A stretch of DNA of 7,388 nucleotides, taken from NCBI GenBank assembly GCA_046597185.1, contig JBKJLF010000259.1, positions 1-7,388 on the forward strand. Reading direction: 5' to 3'. This DNA comes from CAMBDR01 sp046597185. GTDB lineage: Bacteria; Pseudomonadota; Gammaproteobacteria; Burkholderiales; Burkholderiaceae_D. The notes beneath the pieces are model-generated. The model saw nothing but the letters and a program-made list of their open reading frames with translations, had not been told where the DNA came from and did not search any database. A program made the translations under genes and the position numbers. Below, one piece after another: positions 1 through 3,613 of this stretch (position 1 is its first letter; every line of letters begins with the position of its first letter).

Positions 1-16
1 TAATGCTGGCTGCCTG

Positions 17-33
17 GATGAGTCACGCTCATC
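17..33. repeat. Short inverted repeat upstream of the slyB-like gene
   Basis: A perfect 6-bp inverted repeat (GATGAG, five-base spacer TCACG, CTCATC) lies about 40 bases before the start codon of the lipoprotein gene. It could be an operator or the end of a terminator for a gene left of the window, but no T-run follows it. The role is not known and the arms are short enough for chance. Confidence 0.3.
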
Positions 34-74
34 ACCCCCCATTGTTTTGCCATATCAATATTTTGGAGTACTTC

Positions 75-524
75 ATGAAAGCTGTTTTCGCATTCTTAGC
101 CTTGTTAGCGCTATCCGCTTGTGTGGTTGCCCCTAATTCCGGCAATGTGTATCGTGCTGGTGAAGCCCAAAACGAGCAAAGCGTGCGTTTTGCCACCGTG
201 GAGTCCGTGCGCGAAGTGACGATCGATAAAGGTGCATCCGGCGTAGGCAAGCTTGGTGGCGGTGCATTGGGTGGTTTGGCCGCGGGTTCCAATATCGGGC
301 GGGGCAATGGTTCAACTGCTGCCGCTGTGGTGGGGGCGATTGCGGGTGGCATCATTGGCAGTAATGTTGAAGCCAATTTGACCAAAACAAAGGGCATTGA
401 AATCACGGTCAAGCTGGACAACGGCGAATTACGCGCGATAGTGCAAGATGCCGATGAAATTTTCAAGGCTGGCGAGCGGGTTCGCTTGCTGTCACACGGA
501 AAAACAACGCGCGTAACCCATTAA
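75..524 (+). CDS. slyB: SlyB-like outer-membrane lipoprotein with glycine-zipper domain
   Basis: This is a 149-aa lipoprotein predicted to be anchored in the outer membrane and to help maintain envelope integrity, as known for SlyB/Pcp proteins. The N-terminus is a short lipoprotein signal peptide with lipobox LSAC, so Cys16 would be lipidated. After it comes the SlyB-type motif SGNVYRAGEA (residues 22-31). A glycine-rich zipper segment follows at about residues 57-97 (GGGALGG, GAIAGGIIG), and then a small C-terminal beta-rich domain (about 102-149) containing the KTKGIEITVKLDNG block typical of SlyB. The length is close to that of E. coli SlyB (about 155 aa). The start at 75 is chosen because GGAG at 65-68 is six bases upstream and because it places the signal peptide correctly; an upstream in-frame ATG would add an unnatural extension. 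The gene appears to be transcribed alone. Family and lipidation are well supported; the exact physiological role is inferred from the family. Confidence 0.93.
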   Translation: MKAVFAFLALLALSACVVAPNSGNVYRAGEAQNEQSVRFATVESVREVTIDKGASGVGKLGGGALGGLAAGSNIGRGNGSTAAAVVGAIAGGIIGSNVEANLTKTKGIEITVKLDNGELRAIVQDADEIFKAGERVRLLSHGKTTRVTH

Positions 525-715
525 TACGACGGAAAAGCGAATCCCGCGAGCTTTCAAGCTAAATTCACAACAATTTGACTTGAAAATTTCAGTCCATTTG
601 GTATTTTTTTTGTGATTAATATTGGTCAAAATATTGCCTTATTCCAATATCAACGAATAAACGGTTTTTTGTTGTAAAAAAGTTCTAGAGCGTTGTTTTT
701 AAAACGGAATTTTGT

Positions 716-727
716 GCGATGCACCAT
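716..727. repeat. Direct repeat GCGATGCACCAT, copy 1
   Basis: This 12-nt sequence recurs exactly at 902-913, with similar T-rich bases on the left of both copies (TTTGTGCGATGCACCAT and TTTTGCGATGCACCAT). It contains TGCACCA, which resembles one half of the NtrC binding palindrome, but neither copy has a matching second half-site nearby. It is visibly repeated; a regulatory role is speculation. Confidence 0.4.
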
Positions 728-901
728 GATTCTCTAGGCCAACATTCTATTCCACACGCCAAAAGGTGATCAAAATTACACTTGTTTGGCATCAGTACTC
801 GGCCAGTCTACCTAAAAAGTATGACGATTTTGCCCAAGACACCCCCCTTTATTCATAATTCCTATACCCACTATACGGAAAATCAATTAGCCAAAGATTT
901 T

Positions 902-913
902 GCGATGCACCAT
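902..913. repeat. Direct repeat GCGATGCACCAT, copy 2
   Basis: This is the second exact copy of the 12-nt repeat, 186 bases from the first and shortly before the hairpin at 929-950 and the terminator. If a transcription unit lies between 730 and 982, this copy is inside it and the first copy is at or before its start. Confidence 0.4.
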
Positions 914-928
914 AATGAAGCTGTCTCC

Positions 929-950
929 TCCAATTTCATGACGAATTGGA
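929..950 (+). repeat. Hairpin-forming inverted repeat before the terminator
   Basis: TCCAATT (929-935) and AATTGGA (944-950) are perfect 7-bp arms separated by eight bases. The structure sits directly ahead of the terminator stem at 957. Two consecutive hairpins with a terminal U-run is an arrangement seen in small RNAs and attenuators, but the stem is AT-rich and could be chance. Confidence 0.35.
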
Positions 951-956
951 TTCCAG

Positions 957-982
957 CCCGCTGATCACAGCGGGTTTTTTTT
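957..982 (+). terminator. Rho-independent terminator with no obvious gene
   Basis: A GC-rich 7-bp stem CCCGCTG / CAGCGGG with an ATCA loop is followed immediately by eight T residues (975-982). This is a textbook intrinsic terminator for plus-strand transcription. It lies 433 bases beyond the stop of the slyB-like gene, which is unusually far if it serves that gene. It may end a long 3' untranslated region, a small RNA or a small unrecognised gene. It also isolates the downstream operon from read-through. Confidence 0.8.
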
Positions 983-992
983 GCCCAAAATC

Positions 993-1001
993 TGGTATCC
1001 T
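993..1001 (+). promoter_or_regulatory. Possible extended -10 promoter of the Hsp70 operon
   Basis: TGG followed by TATCCT matches an extended -10 element (TGn-TATAAT type, four of six in the hexamer). It lies between the terminator and the operon, where a promoter is needed. No good -35 hexamer is present at the expected distance. Transcription would start at about 1008. Confidence 0.35.
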
Positions 1002-1016
1002 GCCTCTTTTTCTTCG

Positions 1017-1033
1017 CTGAGGCATAGCCTCAG
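1017..1033 (+). promoter_or_regulatory. Stem-loop in the operon leader
   Basis: CTGAGGC (1017-1023), loop ATA and GCCTCAG (1027-1033) form a perfect GC-rich 7-bp hairpin. It ends seven bases before the Shine-Dalgarno sequence of the first operon gene (AAGGA, 1040-1044). It could stabilise the mRNA 5' end, modulate initiation, or be a DNA operator, since the arms are symmetric. The position is suggestive; the role is unknown. Confidence 0.45.
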
Positions 1034-1050
1034 ACCCTGAAGGACAGCTC

Positions 1051-1644
1051 ATGACCCCTCTTTCTTTTTTTCAACGATTACCACTTGCATTTAGTACCCT
1101 GTTTCGTATCTTGTTTAATGGCTTGTATGCTGCACAGGTTCAGGCTTTGGATAGTCCTCCCGTAGCAACTTCCATGCCAGCGAGTGCAGCACCGATTCAG
1201 CCGATTGTTGTAGCGCCTCCACCACCTCCTCCTCCACCCCCTGCGCCACCACCTCCGGCCGCGGCTTCAGTCGATTCCGCATTGCAGCTGCTGGCCTTAT
1301 TCCAACGCGAAGCGCGCTTTATTGATTTCACCCAGGAAAATTTAAGCAGCTATGGCGACGCCGACATTGGCGCAGCCGCGCGTTTGGTGCATGCGGGATG
1401 CCGCAAAGTATTACAGGAACATTTCACCCTGGAAGCGATTCGTAGTGAAGCGGAAGGCAGTAATGTGACCTTGGCAGCCGGGTTTGATGCAAATGCGGTG
1501 CGTTTAACCGGCAATGTGGTGGGTAGCGCACCATTTACCGGCAGCTTAAGCCATGCGGGCTGGCGCGCCAGCAAGGTAAATTTACCGAAGCTGGCAACTG
1601 GCCACGATGCCCACATCATCGCCCCGGCCGAGGTGGAATTATGA
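1051..1644 (+). CDS. DUF2760 domain-containing protein, first gene of the Hsp70 operon
   Basis: This 197-aa protein has no established biochemical function. Residues 4-28 are a hydrophobic, Phe/Leu-rich segment with an Arg at 9 and at 19, possibly a membrane-associating helix rather than a cleavable signal. A low-complexity Pro/Ala linker follows (nine prolines at 56-64, four more at 66-69). The conserved DUF2760 domain occupies about 75-197, with recognisable blocks: ALQLLALFQREARFIDF, the DADIGAAARLVHAGCRKVL helix, EGSNVTLAAGFD, VRLTGNVVG, and a terminal APAEVEL. The start is well supported by AAGGA six bases upstream. The stop overlaps the ATG of the first Hsp70 gene (ATGA at 1641-1644), so the two are translationally coupled and probably work together. 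From the fusion-like layout I infer that the conserved C-terminal domain is held on a flexible stalk near a membrane or partner. The family call is confident; the function is unknown. Confidence 0.92.
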   Translation: MTPLSFFQRLPLAFSTLFRILFNGLYAAQVQALDSPPVATSMPASAAPIQPIVVAPPPPPPPPPAPPPPAAASVDSALQLLALFQREARFIDFTQENLSSYGDADIGAAARLVHAGCRKVLQEHFTLEAIRSEAEGSNVTLAAGFDANAVRLTGNVVGSAPFTGSLSHAGWRASKVNLPKLATGHDAHIIAPAEVEL

Positions 1645-3593
1645 GTAGCGATATAAGTAACAAGAATGCCAAAGACGTGGCCAACGGCATGGCTAACGGC
1701 ATGGCTAACGACAGCACCAGCGCACGCTATGCCATTGGTATTGATCTGGGCACCACCCACTGCGCGCTGGCTTGGGTGGATTTACAACAATCGGACGGCG
1801 AACAAACCGTCAGCGGGATTTTGCCGATTCCGCAGTTGGATAGCCCTAGCACGGTGCAAGAACATGCGCTTTTGCCTTCGTTTTTGTATCTGCCGCATGA
1901 AGCCGAATTTACCGCATCAGACTTGCACCTGCCCTGGTCAGATCAAACCACCGCCCCACCGCTGGTGGGGGAATTAGCGCGTAGCCGTGGCGCATCGACC
2001 CCGATTCGGCTGGTATCAAGCGCTAAAAGTTGGCTGTGTCACCCCAATGTGGATAGGCGCGGCCCGATTTTACCGCACGACGCGCCCGCCGAAATTGAGC
2101 GGGTTTCGCCCTTGTTGGCCTCCAGCCATTATCTTGGCCATATGCGCCGGGCCTGGGATGCGGCTTACCCTGAGCATCCATTTGACAAACAAGAAATCAC
2201 CATCACCATTCCCGCGTCGTTCGACCCGGCTGCGCGCGAGTTGACGCTGGAAGCGGCGAATCTGGCAGGCTACCCCGGTTTGACGCTATTGGAAGAGCCG
2301 CAAGCTGCGCTTTACCACTGGATTGCCGCTTCGCAGGGCAAGTGGCGCAAACAGGTGCAAGCCAATGACATTATTCTGGTCATCGACGTAGGCGGTGGCA
2401 CCTCGGACTTTTCTTTGATTGCCGTGCTGGAGCAAGACGGCCAACTCGAATTACACCGGGTTGCGGTGGGCGAGCATATCTTGCTCGGTGGCGACAATAT
2501 GGATTTGACCCTGGCGCATGTAGTGGCAGCCAAGCTGGCGCAAGCGCAAACCAAGCTGGACGCCTGGCAATTGCGCGCCCTCACCTACGCTTGTCGGGTG
2601 GCCAAAGAAGGCTTACTCTCCAACCCTGAACTGGCCAGCATGCCTTTGCTGATTCCCAGCCGTGGTTCGAAATTGATTGGTGGCTCGATCCGTAGCGAAT
2701 TAACCCGCGAAGAAGTCACGCAAACCATTTTGGAAGGATTCTTCCCGCAAGTGGAAGCGAGTGCCCGGCCACAGCAACGCGCACGCGCAGGCTTAACCCA
2801 GGTTGGCTTGCCGTATGCGCAAGATGCGGGCATTACTCGCCATTTGGCCGCGTTATTGGCGCGCCAAGTAGGGGCCACGGCCGAATTAGCTGGTTTTCAG
2901 GCGAAAAATGCCGGGCAAAATACCGGGCAAAACGATGGCCAGGCCGCACAGTTTTTACACCCCAGTGCGGTATTATTTAATGGTGGCGTGTTCAAATCGA
3001 ATGTATTGGAACAGCGCTGTCTGGCAACGCTCAACCAATGGCTGGAGAGTGATGCAGCGCCAGCGGCACGCGGGTTAAGCGGGGCCGATTTTGATTTGGC
3101 GGTGGCACGCGGTGCGGCTTATTATGGCTATGTGCGGCGCGGCAAGGGCATTCGTATTCGTGGTGGTACGGCATTGGCTTATTATATTGGTCTGGAATCG
3201 TCGACGCCCGCCATTCCTGGCTTCACCCCGCCCTTGCAAGCGCTGTGTGTGGCCCCGTTTGGCATGGAAGAAGGTAGCCGCATCGAATTACCACAGCAAG
3301 AATTTGGTTTGGTGGTGGGCGAACCGGTATTTTTCCGCTTTTTTGGTTCGTCGGTACGGCGGCAAGATCAAATTGGTAGTGTGCTAGATGATTGCGATGA
3401 GTTAGCCGAACTCAATGAAATCCGCGCCACCTTGCCAAGCACGGGGCGGCGCACGGGCGAAGTGGTGCAAGTGCGCTTGCAAGCGCATGTGAGCAGTAGC
3501 GGCACGCTGGAATTGCTGTTTGCTGCGGTACAGGGTGAGCAAACCTGGAAGGTGGAGTTTAATGTACGTGGGCATGATGATATCGCGCAATAA
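1641..3593 (+). CDS. Hsp70-family protein, lidless, paralog 1
   Basis: This 650-aa Hsp70-like ATPase is predicted to be cytoplasmic. The nucleotide-binding domain spans about 30-500: phosphate-1 motif IGIDLGTTHCA at 32-42, the SAKSW block with Lys129 (counterpart of DnaK Lys70), EEPQAA with Glu219 (counterpart of DnaK Glu171), phosphate-2 VIDVGGGTSDFSLI from 247 with Thr254 (counterpart of DnaK Thr199), and the adenosine motif VLFNGGVF at 444-451. The catalytic residues look intact, so it should bind and hydrolyse ATP. The C-terminal 140 or so residues look like a beta-sandwich related to a substrate-binding domain. The DnaK linker VLLLDVTPLSLG is absent, replaced by a GGTALAYYIGLE-like stretch, and no helical lid or EEVD-like tail is present. 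Two four-residue repeat tracts (NGMA from 15; NAGQ/NTGQ/NDGQ at 423-434) look like local expansions. Start 1641 is supported by AGGTGG at 1631 and the ATGA overlap. No J-domain or GrpE gene is nearby. Clients are unknown. Confidence 0.95.
   Translation: MSSDISNKNAKDVANGMANGMANDSTSARYAIGIDLGTTHCALAWVDLQQSDGEQTVSGILPIPQLDSPSTVQEHALLPSFLYLPHEAEFTASDLHLPWSDQTTAPPLVGELARSRGASTPIRLVSSAKSWLCHPNVDRRGPILPHDAPAEIERVSPLLASSHYLGHMRRAWDAAYPEHPFDKQEITITIPASFDPAARELTLEAANLAGYPGLTLLEEPQAALYHWIAASQGKWRKQVQANDIILVIDVGGGTSDFSLIAVLEQDGQLELHRVAVGEHILLGGDNMDLTLAHVVAAKLAQAQTKLDAWQLRALTYACRVAKEGLLSNPELASMPLLIPSRGSKLIGGSIRSELTREEVTQTILEGFFPQVEASARPQQRARAGLTQVGLPYAQDAGITRHLAALLARQVGATAELAGFQAKNAGQNTGQNDGQAAQFLHPSAVLFNGGVFKSNVLEQRCLATLNQWLESDAAPAARGLSGADFDLAVARGAAYYGYVRRGKGIRIRGGTALAYYIGLESSTPAIPGFTPPLQALCVAPFGMEEGSRIELPQQEFGLVVGEPVFFRFFGSSVRRQDQIGSVLDDCDELAELNEIRATLPSTGRRTGEVVQVRLQAHVSSSGTLELLFAAVQGEQTWKVEFNVRGHDDIAQ
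1683..1710 (+). repeat. 12-bp tandem repeat in the N-terminal tail of Hsp70 paralog 1
   Basis: AACGGCATGGCT occurs twice exactly (1683-1694, 1695-1706), followed by AACG, and preceded by a degenerate copy at 1671-1682. It is in frame and encodes the N-G-M-A tract (residues 15-22) before the ATPase domain. It is probably a product of replication slippage in an unconstrained tail and may vary in copy number between strains. Confidence 0.8.
2907..2942 (+). repeat. 12-bp tandem repeat inside the ATPase domain of Hsp70 paralog 1
   Basis: Three consecutive 12-bp units (AATGCCGGGCAA, AATACCGGGCAA, AACGATGGCCAG) encode N-A-G-Q, N-T-G-Q and N-D-G-Q at residues 423-434. They sit just before the adenosine motif, where paralog 2 goes almost directly from the ITRHLA helix to its LLLNGGVF motif. 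The repeat is therefore an insertion in a loop of this paralog only. Confidence 0.75.
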
Positions 3594-3613
3594 GTAAATC
3601 AGCTTCAATATAA

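Larger units (their letters stand above)
525..1050. other. Intergenic region between slyB and the Hsp70 operon
   Basis: These 526 bases contain no protein gene I can support. About 560-710 is strongly AT-rich, unlike the flanking genes, and holds short inverted repeats: ATATTGG at 619-625 against CCAATAT at 644-650, and T6 at 665-670 against A6 at 676-681. A TTGACT hexamer at 575-580 could be a -35 box, but the best downstream partner (TGGTAT, 599-604) is poor. A 47-codon ATG frame at 821-964 has no ribosome binding site and ends inside the terminator stem, so it is at most a weak small-protein candidate. The right-hand part holds the terminator and the probable operon promoter and leader listed separately. 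Confidence 0.7.

Noticed and set aside
32..466. Minus-strand frame opposite the slyB-like gene
   Set aside because: It is a shadow of the glycine-zipper coding sequence: Pro/Ala-rich translation with no ribosome binding site, while the plus-strand lipoprotein is unambiguous.
782..964. 60-codon frame in the intergenic region as a small protein gene
   Set aside because: Its first codon is TTG; the internal ATG at 821 has no Shine-Dalgarno, the stop lies in the terminator stem, and the peptide has no recognisable features.
1641..3593. Calling the first Hsp70 gene dnaK, hscA or yegD
   Set aside because: Linker, lid and overall length differ from DnaK and HscA, and similarity to YegD is limited to general ATPase motifs, so a gene symbol would mislead.
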